Shown: positions 1 through 10,403 of the stretch, piece by piece
Layout: every line of letters begins with the position of its first letter
Position numbering within the stretch: position 1 is the stretch's first letter
Assembly (NCBI GenBank): GCA_028386065.3
Contig: JAKUCV010006803.1
Location: 111,896-175,895 of the forward strand
Direction: 5' to 3'
DNA: 64,000 nucleotides
DNA from: Turnera subulata
Taxonomy: Eukaryota; Streptophyta; Magnoliopsida; Malpighiales; Passifloraceae
The notes under the pieces: generated by a model
What the model was told of the DNA's origin: nothing
Seen by the model: the letters and a program-made list of their open reading frames with translations, nothing else
The model's database searches: none
Made by a program: the position numbers and the translations under genes

Positions 1-835
1 ATAAGCAGAAGCATGAATTATTTCATTAATACTAAGTTTGAACAAGCCATTATAGGAATATCCCTTGCCAACAAACTACCATTTTTAGATATTTTTAGCA
101 CCCAAATTTTGCCCGCCCATTTTTTGGATTTTTGTCTTATTTCGTGTCTACATACCGTTACATCTTAGAGTCTAAAAATCCAAAAGTTTGTTTTTTGAGG
201 TGCATAAGGGGTCAATGATTAGTGTCAAGCCAAAAGCGTCCCCGACCTTTCCGGAACAATTTCGAAATTTTCCTAAAACGTGCCTACTAGTGCCTACAAT
301 TCACCTCCGTTTTCACAGGTTCTTTGTAAAAGAAACCTTCCCTAGGGTAGAACACACTCGGGAATAACTAAAGAAAGCATAGAAAGTGTCTTCGGAGCTC
401 CGGATATTTTTTTGAGAATTTTTGGAAAAAAGACCCAAATATCCTGAAGCCTGTAGTGAAGCCAATCAACGACAAAGTTTGACCAAGAGTGTTTTGGTCC
501 TTTTACAAATTGTCTTGAAAAAATATTTGTACCAAAAATTCTACTCGTCGATACAAGCAAGCCCATATTTTTTGGAATTTTTCGGGTCCGGAAAGGTCAC
601 GAAACATTTTTCGGAAAAAATCGGGAGGAGGGGAAGAATTGGCCTGAGGCCGGACCGGCCAAGTAGAAGGTCAGTCGGCCACAGGCCAAGTCTTTCCCCC
701 CTTTCGTCATTTTTCCCCAAAAAAATGCATCCGGATTCCGATTTGAGTGCCATTTTTTTCCTATATTCACCTTTTTCGGAAATATTTCTAGAATTTTTCA
801 AGCGCCCGAACAAACCAATTTGAATTTTTCAATAA
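1..835. repeat. Copy A of a ~1.86-kb tandem duplication
   Basis: Bases 1-835 match about 1869-2693 with a few percent difference. Both copies show the same junction between copia-A sequence and the start of the large LTR (TTTTTAGATAT followed by T/GTTAGCACCC). They therefore arose by duplication and not by two independent insertions. Copy A stops near 835 inside the LTR and joins directly to the copia-A integrase fragment, so the duplicated unit runs from about 836 to 2695. The left part of copy A lies outside the window. Open frames here are low-complexity LTR sequence, not genes. Confidence 0.85.
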
Positions 836-1065
836 TGGTGTAGTGAATCTAGAGTAATCGTCAATGAATGTAGTGAAATACCTTTTACCACCTCTAATGA
901 TCATGCCATTTATTTCGCATATATTGGTATGTACTAAGTCTAGCAAACTTGTATTTCGTTCAACATGAGGAAATAGTTTTCTAGTTATTTTTGCTTCCGA
1001 ACATATTTCACATTTAACATCATGATCATTTGATACGAAATATATCCAAGTTAGGCATATCTTTC
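836..1065 (-). pseudogene. copia-A integrase fragment (Ty1/copia)
   Basis: Reading the minus strand from 1065 to 836 gives an integrase stretch: the second half of the zinc-binding motif (KCEICSEAK), then LLDLVHTNICEING, where the usual first catalytic Asp reads Asn (HTNIC, commonly HTDIC), then FIDDYSRFT. The fragment ends abruptly at 836 at the duplication junction. Upstream on the minus strand it continues across the Mutator-like element into the HARLGHLN block at 1808-1914. Removing 1066-1797 and one 10-bp target copy restores the frame (FRYMKDMPNLD). It is a dead remnant, part of the same element as the gag and protease remnants at 7364-8504. Confidence 0.8.
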
Positions 1066-1797
1066 GAACTAATGCCTTTTTTGGTACCTTTGTTGCTCTT
1101 GATTATCACAATTCATACCTATGTTTCAATTTGGTCACATTTCATCCCTCAATTAAGTCCGATTGGCCTAATTTGGTTATTTTGACCGTTTTACCCCTGA
1201 AATCAGTAACGTATCAGTTTTTTCACCCGGATTCTTCACCTAACCGACCCGAAGCCCGGTGGATACCCAAAGCCTAACCGAAACCCAACCCAAACTGGAC
1301 TTTTTAAAAAAATTATTTTTCTTTTTATTTCATTTCATTATTTGCTTTTTTTCCAAAAATTTTAATTCTAAAAATAGATTTTTTTTTCATTCTAGTAGTC
1401 TGCAATCTATTTTTAGTTCTAAAAATAGATATTTGGATTATCGGGTGGGAAGGTGTTTGGGTCGAGAAGAAAATAATTTGCAGATTACTAGAACGAAAAA
1501 AAATTATTTTCCATAATTACAATTTTTGGAAAAAAGAAAATATTAAAATAATAGGAAAAAGAAAATAGTAAAGATTGTCTAGTTCAGATCAGGTTCAGTT
1601 AGTCTTTAGGTATCCTCCAAGTTTTGGGTCGGTTAGGTGAAAAAACTGATACGTCATTGATTTAAGGGGTAAAACGGTTAAAATAACCTAATTAGGCAAA
1701 TCGGATTTAATTGAGGGATGAAATGTGACCAAATTGAAACACAGGTATGAATTGTGATAATCAAGAGCAACAAAGGTACCAAAAAAGGCGTTAGTCC
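1066..1797. mobile_element. Non-autonomous Mutator-like element (MULE), 732 bp
   Basis: Flanked by a perfect 10-bp target-site duplication CATATCTTTC (1056-1065 and 1798-1807). The ends are long inverted repeats of about 200 bp: the left end begins GAACTAATGCCTTTTTTGG, and the complement of the right end begins GGACTAACGCCTTTTTTGG. The arms stay alignable to about 1280 and 1590. A 9-11 bp target duplication with long TIRs starting in G is typical of MULEs. The interior is AT-rich and contains no recognisable transposase or captured gene. It inserted into copia-A between the GAG-pre-integrase and integrase domains. Confidence 0.88.
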
Positions 1798-1807
1798 CAT
1801 ATCTTTC

Positions 1808-1961
1808 ATATATCTAAAGTTTAAATGTCCTAATCTTGCATGCCAAATAAAAGATGTAGACTCAACAATATAAGCAGAAGCATGAATTATTTCATTAATA
1901 CTAAGTTTGAACAAGCCATTACAGGAATATCCCTTGCCAACAAACTACCGTTTTTAGATAT
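1808..1961 (-). pseudogene. copia-A GAG-pre-integrase fragment
   Basis: Minus-strand translation contains VGKGYSCNGLFKLSINE and FIWHARLGHLNFRYMKDM, the GAG-pre-integrase motif with the His residues of the integrase zinc finger. A single-base loss just before VGKGY shifts the frame. At 1961 the copia sequence is interrupted by the large LTR. On its far side, at 7364, the preceding residues resume (FKVVLESDKVI), so the original protein read ESDKVI-ISKNG across the insertion site. Confidence 0.82.
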
Positions 1962-2987
1962 TGTTAGCACCCAAATTTCACCCACCCATTTTTTGGGTCT
2001 TTGTCTTATGTTGTCTCTGCATACCGTTACATCTTAGAGTCTAAAAATCCAAAAATATGTTTTTGAGGTGCATGAGGGGTCAATGATTAGTGTCATGCCA
2101 AAAGCGTCCCCGACCTTTCCGGAACATTTTCGAAATTTTCCTAAAACGTGCCTACAATTCACCTCCGTTTTCACAGAGTTTTTTGCAAAAGAAACCTTCC
2201 CTAGGGTAGAACACACCCGGGAATAACTAAAGAAAGCATTGAAAGTATCTCCGGAGCTCCGGATATTTTTTTGAAATTTTTTGGAAAAAAGACCCAAATA
2301 GCCTGAAGGTTGTAGTGAAGCCAGTCAACGGCAAAGTTTGGCCAAGGGTGTTTCGGTCCTTTTACAAATTATCTTGAAAAAATATTTGTACCAAAATTTC
2401 TACTCGTCGATACAAGCACGCCCATATTTTTTGGAATTTTTCGGGTCCGGAAAGGTCACGAAATATTTTTCGAAAAAAAACGGAAGAAGGGGAAGAATTG
2501 GCCTGAGGCCGGACTGGCCAAGTAGAAGGTCGGTCGGCCACAGGCCGAGGCTTTCCCCCTTTTCGTCATTTTTCCCCAAAAAATGCATCCGGATTCCGAT
2601 TTGAGTGCCATTTTCTTCCTATATTCACCTTTTTGGAAAATATTTTTAGAATTTTTCGAGCGCCCGAACAATCTCATTTGAATTTTTCAATAATTGTGTG
2701 CACAAATCAGGGGCATTTTTTAAATTTTTGCTAATAAATTTTTATCCATCCGATTTTCGAACCGTTTTTACAATGGGAGTTAGAAGGCATAAAATGCCAT
2801 CATTCTGCATTTTTTGAGAAATTTCAGAGACATGGGTAGGCTCCGTTTTGATTTTACAAAGATTTCAGCGAAGCCCTAGCGTTTGTCCTGGGTAAATTTT
2901 CAAACGTTAATAGAAAACGCATTTCTAGTTAGAATCGCGCGCCATTTTTTTTGCAAAAACCTTTAAAACACAAGGGTTAGAACCTCC

Positions 2988-5168
2988 TGTGAGGACCCGA
3001 CAAAAAATTAATTTGATCCCTCACTACATCAAAGGAGTCGCCAACCGAATTTTATTAAGGACAAAATTCAGGGGAAAACCTTGACATTCGTTACCCACAG
3101 CAACCGGTCATAGCATTCCAAAGATGTAAGATTCGAGGGTTCATCACGGATGGGAAGGTGTTAGGCACCCATCCGTGTTCAGGCGAAATCGTGTCCAATT
3201 GAAGATCCCTATATGCCTTATGCACAAACAACACACAATAGAAAACAAAACGGAAATAAAAGCAAAACAGAAAATAAACACATAATTGAGCTTGAGACTC
3301 CACCACTAGAATCCACCTACGTACTCCGGCAACCGGATTCAAAACTCACGTAGTTCTTGCATGGCATCACAACACACACAACATAGAAGACGATGCAGCA
3401 ACATCAACTTTACCACAGCAACATCGACATCAAAACCATAACATTAACATCACAACCACAACATCAACATGACAGCAATATCGCAACAACACAACACAAC
3501 TCATAAGCCAGCGACATCATAGTGACATCAACTTCATAATAGCAATATCAATTATTATGACAACAACATCAGTATTACAGCAGCAATATCAACATCACAA
3601 CGACATCACAGCATCAACACAACACAACATAAACAAAATTTGGCTTGCATCCCGTTTTCAGACCAAGACTACCTACGTACCTGAGTGACTGGGGTCAAAG
3701 CCACGTAGTTCTAATAAGACATCAATCAACAATCAAAGCATCAAAGCTGCAGAAATCATCATAGCAATATCAAATTATCAAATCAACAACAAGCAGCAAG
3801 ATTCGAAATCAAAGAAGGTTTAGAGTACTTATGTTAGCTTTTGGACAGAATCTGTCTGTCAAATTCCAGCACAATTATTATAAAGAAGACGGCCAAATCA
3901 GCTTTTGGAATCAACATAAGAGTTGTAGATCTCTCTCTTAGCTTTCCAGAAACTCCAAGATCCCAACAAATAAATGTCTAAAACTTCAGATATCGTCGAT
4001 TTACCGAGACTGCTAATAACAGGTCCTTCCTCTCGGGTCCTCTCAAATTCAAGCGTAATTATTATAAATAAACTGCCGATTCAGCTCTTGTCGTCAACGT
4101 CAAAGTTTTAGGTATACGTCTCAGCTTTCTAGCGACACTAAGGTTGCAGCAAACCAACGTCTAGAGCTCCATATATCGCCGATTTAGTAAGACTGCCTGC
4201 CGGAGCTTCTTCTACTCGGGTTTGCTACTCCTCCACTGCCGGAAGCCGCCTTCTTTATGCTCTCCTCTTTCTATCCTCTCGATCCTACCTCCTTTCTACT
4301 CCTCTCCACGAGATTACTCCAAAATATGAACTATTCTAATCCCCTAAAACCCTAGAGAAGAAGAGTTTTCTCTAGGTTTTCTAACCTAACCTAAGGTGTG
4401 TAGAAGAGATTTCTCTAATGTGTCCAATATGTGAATGGGGAGGGTTCTATTTATAGTGTTTCGGTCCAAGGGTTGTCCTAATGATCTAATGGTCGAGATT
4501 GAACCGACTCAAATCAAGGGTTGAGGGTTAAAATCAAAAAGAGGAAGAAAAAAGAACATTCTGGAAGCAGTGACCGCCATAAGCTGGCGGTCATGTCACG
4601 ACGACCGCTGGCTCATGGCGGTCCTGTTCCTTTGACCGCCTGGTGGTGGCGGTCATGTCTTCCTGACCGCCACCGACTAGGATTTTTCTCCTATTTTTCT
4701 ATTTTTTCTCCTCCAATCCGATTTCTTCCAGGTTTCCACGCCCCCTAAGTTATTCCTTGACCCAAAAACATTCTAAAACCTTCTAGAATACTCCCATCTT
4801 ACTTTCCCATCAAGCATACACATTAAATTAACAATTTCCACACTTATTTTCAATAAAAGCACAAAGTTCATTTAGCTGTAATACTGATAGGTTCGTCTGC
4901 TACTACTGCAGCTATCCATTTTCTTACAATGCGGCTCTACACAAAAAATCCATAATTTCCACGAAATTAAGAACTAAAAATAAGATGCAAGTCATGTGTT
5001 TAAATGGGCTGACATCATTGGAGGATCCATATTTTATTGGCCCAAACTTAATATTTATTCTCAACCCAACTAAAGGGCAAAAACAAATAAAAAGACTAAA
5101 CAAAGGCACAAACATATTCATGATTCAAAATAATAGAATAAATTGTGGGTCAAATTTGGGTGTTCACA
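2988..5168 (-). mobile_element. Nested solo LTR of related type, opposite orientation
   Basis: Plus-strand ends are TGTGAGGACC and GTGTTCACA, giving TG...CA termini. Flanks CCTCC and CCTTC differ at one base and are a likely 5-bp target duplication. The minus-strand start (TGTGAACACCCAAATTTGACCCA-like) resembles the start of the surrounding LTR (TGTTAGCACCCAAATTT). Near its other end is the same GGCGACTCC block, inverted relative to the host LTR. A TATA box (CTATAAATAGA, minus strand) lies near 4446-4456, consistent with a promoter about 720 bp into the LTR. No coding homology was seen. Two diverged copies of a ~190-bp subunit can be seen at 3837-4020 and 4020-4205. Confidence 0.68.
3357..3640. 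repeat. Imperfect CAACATCA-type simple repeat
   Basis: A purine/cytosine-rich stretch made of irregular CAACATCAACAT, CACAACACA and CAGCAACATC units inside the nested LTR. It has no fixed unit length, so it is a degenerate microsatellite and not an ordered array. Confidence 0.75.
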
Positions 5169-7363
5169 CCTTCGAAAATATTTTGAGAATTTTTCGAGCC
5201 TTGCGCGGGCCCGTTTCGAAAAAACGAACTTTTTTGCCTGAAGCCAATGACCACACATTTTGAGATTTGAAGAATTACAAGAGTGCTAGCTTGAGGCTAT
5301 AATTAGGGGATTCCCCTCTTCATTTTTCTTCACCCTAGGAGTCGCACTCCTTAGCACACGTCTTTGCACTTTTCTATCCCCCCCCCCCCCTCCCTCCCTC
5401 CGTCCTACTCTAAGTTGAAAATAAAGGGTTTGATATTCGCCCTCTTCTACCTCCCTTGTCCCCCTCTAAGATCGGAATTCGAGCGCGAAGTCATCGTCTT
5501 CCTAAGCATTCTTTAGCGGGTTAGAGCTCTATCTCTCCCTCCGTCTAAGGATCGCTTCGGGTTTCCATCGTAACGTTACGATGCCGAAATTATTTTGGCA
5601 AATCACCAACGCTATGTCGTTATAATGTCCGTATCTATATCCTGGTTTCGTTATCGACATATCCTTATAATGCCGAAATAATTGCGGTTTTTGTTAACGG
5701 TACGTATGGAAACCCATTTACTTTTATGCACTTGCGTGTTTGTTTGTTTCGCATCCATCACATTATAAATATTATGTTGCATTGTTCGTTTGTGTTCTTG
5801 TTTGTTGTTGTGCTTACTTATTAGTATTGCATGTTAGGGGGTCCCAAAGGATGAAATGAGTACGTCTACTAGGATGGGCCCTAAACCAACTTCTGTGCTC
5901 GATGCGAAAATCTTTAAACTTGGTTTTTAAAAATGCTTTTCATTCAATGATGACGATATCTTCAAAGATAGTGCCTTCAATAAATGATGGTAACTTCTAT
6001 GATGATTTCAAGTGTTTTTCAAGGATGTTTTTTGCGAACCCACTTAGGCATAAACACCTTTATAGATGCATGTTTTTTTGTCAGATCCACCCATCTTTTT
6101 CCAAAAAGAGTTTTGATGCATAAAGAACCAATTTTCTCAAAATTGCACCTTTTCAAAGAAAAATCACTAAAGCTTTGTCTTTCAACATCAAACGTTTTTT
6201 TGTAAAGACCTTGCTTTCACACGCAATGTGAAAGAAGTAAAATGAATGTTTTGACACCAATCACCCATTTTGTATCGATGTTCGAAGCAACCTCGGACTA
6301 ATAGAACATCTTTCGTCAAGCTTTTGTCTAAGTTTAGACATATAAACTGGTTCTAACTAAAGCATTGCATGTTTTCAAAACTTGCTCATCGATATTCTAT
6401 GAGAAATTGCATGCCTCAGTTTTATGCACAAAATTCCACATTCACAAGGATTTGACATTAGTTTGCATTAAAAATCACTTTTAATGCCCAAATGTGTTTT
6501 GTACAATGCATTTGTTTTGAGACACTTTCTAAGAAGAGTGATTGCATGCACTGAACAAAGTGCTTTGAGAAACTGAGCAATTCTTTCTAGCATGGGGCAC
6601 ATAAGTTCGTTTAAGTGAGGATCAGGCCAATTCTAGAAGAAGATCTAGGTTAGCCTTGGGGATCCCTATTTAGAAGAACTACGAGAGCTTTGAACCCAAG
6701 AATAAAGGGTACATAGGCAGTCTCAAGTGGATGAGTATATAAATATTATGCATGCTATGTATTTGCTTTGATTTTTTGTTTGTTCACATGAGGTATTTGA
6801 TCCAACTATGAAACGTACACATTTGTTTGGCATCAAATATCACCGACATTATCTTAGTGAAGTTGGTAGTCCACGATAAACGAATTCCCAGACCCTCATC
6901 TTGGTTTCGAGATCTGTACCTTATCTGGAGTCATTGACGGATTTTTTCTCAAATTTTCCCTTAATTAAACTTGGGTGGCGACTCCTTGTCAAGATGAAAA
7001 TCAAGAGAACACCGAGAATAGTGTGTGCCCAATATTTCCGTGAGTTTGTCCGGATTTGTGACATCCTCTTTGAATGAACTTAGCCAAAGTGTGAATACCG
7101 TGCATGCATATTCTGTCTAGGTTGTTGGGTTTTAAGTGAGACCGCTTTTGACTCCTCTAGTTTATATATGGGAATATGCATGGAATGATGGTTCTTTAGG
7201 AAGCGATTATTTTGTCTATCCCGAGAATCATCGAATCAGTTTTCTCAACTCAAGCTAAGCTAGTTCATAAGAGGTATTACGAATCACAGGCCAACGAATT
7301 TAAATTGAGGTAACGAGGCGATAGCCCCGCCGACCGTACCGAGGTCGTTGTGCTTACAGCTAC

Positions 7364-8504
7364 TATAACCTTATCTGATTCTAAAACAACTTTGAAGCCC
7401 TCCTTATATAAAAGACTAGCACACACAAGAGGTGAATTGTAACTCAATTATTCCTTTTCCCAACACTTTTGTAGAATTGTGGTTGCCCATTAGCACTTCT
7501 TCCTTTTGCTGCAATTCGTGATAAGTCTTGAACCTTTTTTTGTTATTGCAAACGTGGATGGTAGCCCCAGAGTCTAGCCATCATTCATCAGAATTTTTTA
7601 TAGTAGCCATGTGCAACTCAGTAATCAATGTAACTAATTCCATGACTTCATCTTGCACTACCAAGTATGCAGCTTTGGAACCGTTTGTATCATTCTTTTT
7701 CAAAGGAACATTTTTGTGTCTACACTCCCTAATATACTATCCTTTCTTTCCACAATGAGAACAAGTTCTATTCTATTTCATATTTTTGGACTTCTTAAAA
7801 ATGCCTCCCTTCTTTTGTGCCTTCAATTTGTAGTTCATTTTTTCTTGAACTGCTTTCACTTACATAATTTACTTTTGCAGTAGAAGCCATTTGAGTATGA
7901 GTTTTTGGTTCAATTTGCAATTGTATGAGGAACTGTCCAAAGTGAAAGCCTTCATTTCATCATAATGAAGCATTTTTTTCTGATACTCATTCCAACTTAG
8001 AGGAAGCTCGAACAGAATTGCTCCAATTTGAAGTGCATCAGGGATTTTGATATCTAGTTCACCAAGCTTAGTAACTAGGACTTCCAAATCATTTACTTGA
8101 TCCATAATTGGCAAGGAATTAGACATTCCAAACTCAAAATATTCTAATGCAAGGAATTTGTCCGTTCATTTTTTCTGAGTCTGGAATTTCGTCTCAAGGG
8201 CTTCCCACAATTCTTTTGGTTTCTTCAATGGTTGGTAGACATCAAAAAACTTATTGGGTAGAGTACTCATAATGTATCCTTTGCATTTCAATTCATGTTT
8301 AGCACGCTTCTTCCTATTGTTCTTGACTTCTTCAGTATCAACATCTGTTGGTGCAGGCAACTCAGAAAGATCAGGTTCTAAGACATAGTACACATTTTTT
8401 GTGGTCAAATAGAAAATCATCTTGTCTTTCCATCTGGTAAAATTTGCTCCAATAAAATGCTAAACTTGGATGGCTTCTTCTTTGTTTGATGATTTTGTTG
8501 CCAT
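7364..8504 (-). pseudogene. copia-A gag, zinc knuckle and protease remnant
   Basis: The minus-strand start at 8504 is an ATG followed by ATKSSNKEE. Copia gag sequence then follows in two open pieces separated by a stop: YLTTKNVYYVLEPDLSELP to ALETKFQTQKK (8420-8166), and a block ending at 7869 with LGELDIKIPDALQIGAILFE and LPLSWNEYQKKM. Further left are a zinc knuckle (CSHCGKKG-YIRECRHKN, with a stop where the His-preceding residue should be, near 7745) and the protease active site WLDSGATIHVC near 7550-7590. Several stops and shifts make it non-functional. The coding sequence stops at 7364, where the large LTR is inserted, and resumes at 1961. Gene order on the minus strand (gag, protease, GAG-pre-integrase, integrase) is that of Ty1/copia. 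Confidence 0.85.
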
Positions 8505-8573
8505 CTTTTAAACACCTTTAAATTTGTTAGAATAATTGTATTGTCGGAGACAAAAGGAATAGGTTCTGAGGCA

Positions 8574-8903
8574 TGAAAAACACCATCTCAAAGGTGTTTA
8601 TTTGCTATTATTCAAACAAAAAATAAGACACCTTTAAACTACAGCAAAATTCTCAAAACTCTCAATAGAATCTGTAACAGAGACTAAAGAACAAGAAAAA
8701 CAATAAAAAATTAAAGAGCAATTTTATTATATTAAATAAAAATAAATTTTATTTAAATAAAGAAAATAATTTGTCAAGACAGTGGTTCTAAAAGTTTTTA
8801 TATTTACTCTTTTTCCAATATAGGATTTTAAACATTACAATCTACATTTATTATTACTAACAAGGCAAAGTTGTTAGTATCCCATAGTTATATATAATAA
8901 ATT
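8574..8903 (-). other. Probable copia-A 5' LTR portion
   Basis: The AT-rich stretch upstream of copia-A gag begins at a TG (8574) next to GGTTCTGAGGCA. The complement of that block only loosely resembles the initiator-tRNA binding site common in copia elements. The LTR would continue beyond the Cassandra insertion, but I could not find its outer end. Inferred from position. Confidence 0.3.
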
Positions 8904-8992
8904 TGTAACGTCCCGGCTTCTCGACTGTCACTACAGACCAACACAAGACCTTTCCAACATGCTTTGTCCTCACTCGCACGTTTCCGGAGAAA

Positions 8993-9054
8993 ACTTCCCA
9001 GGAGGTCACCAATCCTAGAATTGCTCCAAGTCAAGCACGTTTAACTTTGAAGTT
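8993..9054 (-). other. 5S rRNA-derived block in Cassandra 3' LTR
   Basis: On the minus strand this reads AAGTTAAACGTGCTTG, a diverged spacer, then CTAGGAT and GGTGACCTCCTGGGAAG. These are the A-box and C-box regions of plant 5S rRNA. In this copy the C-box is preceded by ATTGG instead of ATGGG. It is a 5S internal-promoter remnant belonging to the LTR, not a 5S gene: the first part of 5S is absent or unrecognisable. Confidence 0.85.
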
Positions 9055-9506
9055 TTTCTAGAATGAGCACCGAAAAGGTAGGTGTACCTTGTTGATATAG
9101 TTAGTACCCATCAAACCATTTTAAGCTACTCTCAATTGTACAGTCCCATACCTGTACAACCTCGAAATCGCTCTAACTGTGCAGCCCCATTCCTACACAG
9201 TCTCAGGATCTCTCCTATTCCGCTGTGGATCGGTTGATTCTCGTGCCCCTTCGTCTAGAAGCCTGCCAGAAGCCGCTCCTTGTCCATGCTCATCCCGGCA
9301 CCGGCGTACACTTCCCGCCCTCATAGACCCCGGGGTGTCACAGGCCCACCAGCTTCTGCTAGGTTCGTCCCCGAACCCTGCACCGTACTAGAGGAGTCCT
9401 GGAGCTCCGCTACCAACTGTAACGTCCCGGCTTGTCGACTGTCACCACAGACCAACACAGGACCTTTCCAACATGCTTTGTCCTCACTCGCACTTTTTTG
9501 TGGAAA

Positions 9507-9568
9507 ACTTCCCAGGAGGTCACCCATCCTAGAATTGCTTCAAGTCAAGCACGTTTAACTTTAGAGTT
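9507..9568 (-). other. 5S rRNA-derived block in Cassandra 5' LTR
   Basis: Second copy of the 5S block, with AAGTTAAACGTGCTTG and an intact GATGGGTGACCTCCTGGG. The A-box and C-box elements of the RNA polymerase III internal promoter are both recognisable. The segment between them has drifted from the usual 5S sequence. Confidence 0.87.
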
Positions 9569-9861
9569 TTTCTAGAATGAGCACCGAAAAGGTAGGTGCA
9601 CCTTGTTGATATAGTTAGTACCCATCAAACCATTTTAAGCTACTCTCAATTGTACAGTCCCATACCTGTACAACCTCGAAATCGCTCTAACTGTGCAGCC
9701 CCATCCCTACACAGTCTCAGGATCTCTCCTATTCCGGTGTGGATCGGTTGATTCTCGTGCCCCTTCGTCTAGAAGCCTGCCAGAAGCCGCTCCTTGTCCA
9801 TGCTCATCCCGGCACCGACGTACACTTCCCGCCCTCATAGACCCCAGGGTGTCACAAAATT

Positions 9862-10403
9862 AGCATAATTATCAAGCATAGAGTGCAATAGCAGATTGCC
9901 GTAACTCACAAACAAAAAGTTAAATTTGTCTCGTTGATTAAAACTACTTTGAATAGGTATGCGAATTCCTAATAGGAGACTAGAAAATATAAAATTAGAA
10001 GGATGGGATTTATAACAGAAATATATGAATCATAATAACTTTTATTATGTTTTGCTATAAAAATTATTTTGGAGTAAATTAGGATTACGACTCCAAACCC
10101 ATTGTTTTACTACTAGATTTGTGATGTAAAAACTACTTAATCAAACACAGGATCTTGAAAATTAAACAAACGAAGTGAACGCCCTACCTTTTCTCCTATC
10201 CAACTTGTAAGACAATTATCTAAGTGTGTACTTAGTATAGGTCATATTCATCTTAATCACATACAAAAACTCATCCTTATCATTGGTTATTTGCAAAGAT
10301 TAACTAAGTATAAGATGTACACATATGTTATCCGTTGCATTTTTCTTATAATGTTAATTGTTATTTTGATTAGTCAAAACATTTGTGAAAAGCTAAAGTC
10401 AAA
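9862..10403. other. AT-rich non-coding spacer
   Basis: No coding homology or clear repeat termini seen. It may include the outer part of copia-A's LTR, which I could not delimit. Confidence 0.5.

Larger units (their letters stand above)
1962..7358 (+). mobile_element. Large solo LTR (Tat/Ogre-like), with a nested solo LTR inside
   Basis: The ends are TGTTAGCAC and GTGCTTACA, which are inverted repeats of each other apart from one base. Flanks GATAT (1957-1961) and GCTAC (7359-7363) look like a 5-bp target duplication with two later changes. Taking it out restores copia-A coding sequence. Without the nested insertion the element is about 3.2 kb and has no gag or pol homology. A TATA-like GCTATAATTAGG lies near 5296 and a GGGTGGCGACTCC block near 6970. 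That block and the size suggest the very long LTRs of Tat/Ogre-type Ty3 elements. The family assignment is from memory of such LTRs and is the weaker part of the call. Confidence 0.68.
8904..9856 (-). mobile_element. Complete Cassandra TRIM retrotransposon
   Basis: Two 439-bp LTRs (8904-9342 and 9418-9856) flank only about 75 bp of internal sequence. They are bounded by a perfect target duplication AAATT (8899-8903 and 9857-9861). On the minus strand each LTR runs from TGTGACACC to GGGACGTTACA. The internal region carries a primer-binding site, TGGTAGCGGAGC, ten of twelve bases like the initiator Met-tRNA complement. Each LTR contains a 5S rRNA-like block. Short LTRs with 5S sequence, tRNA-Met priming and no coding capacity define the Cassandra TRIM family. 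Such elements depend on proteins from other retrotransposons. The LTRs differ at only a few positions, so the insertion is fairly recent compared with copia-A around it. Confidence 0.93.

Noticed and set aside
1259..1516. Gene fragment captured by the MULE
   Set aside because: The frame is Phe/Lys-rich low-complexity sequence in the TIR interior with no recognisable protein.
5378..5400. C-run and CCCT repeats as a regulatory tract
   Set aside because: Simple-sequence stretch inside a solo LTR leader, with no further structure.
8993..9568. Two 5S rRNA genes
   Set aside because: Only about 60 nt of the 5S 3' part are present, diverged in the middle, and both copies lie at the same place in Cassandra LTRs.
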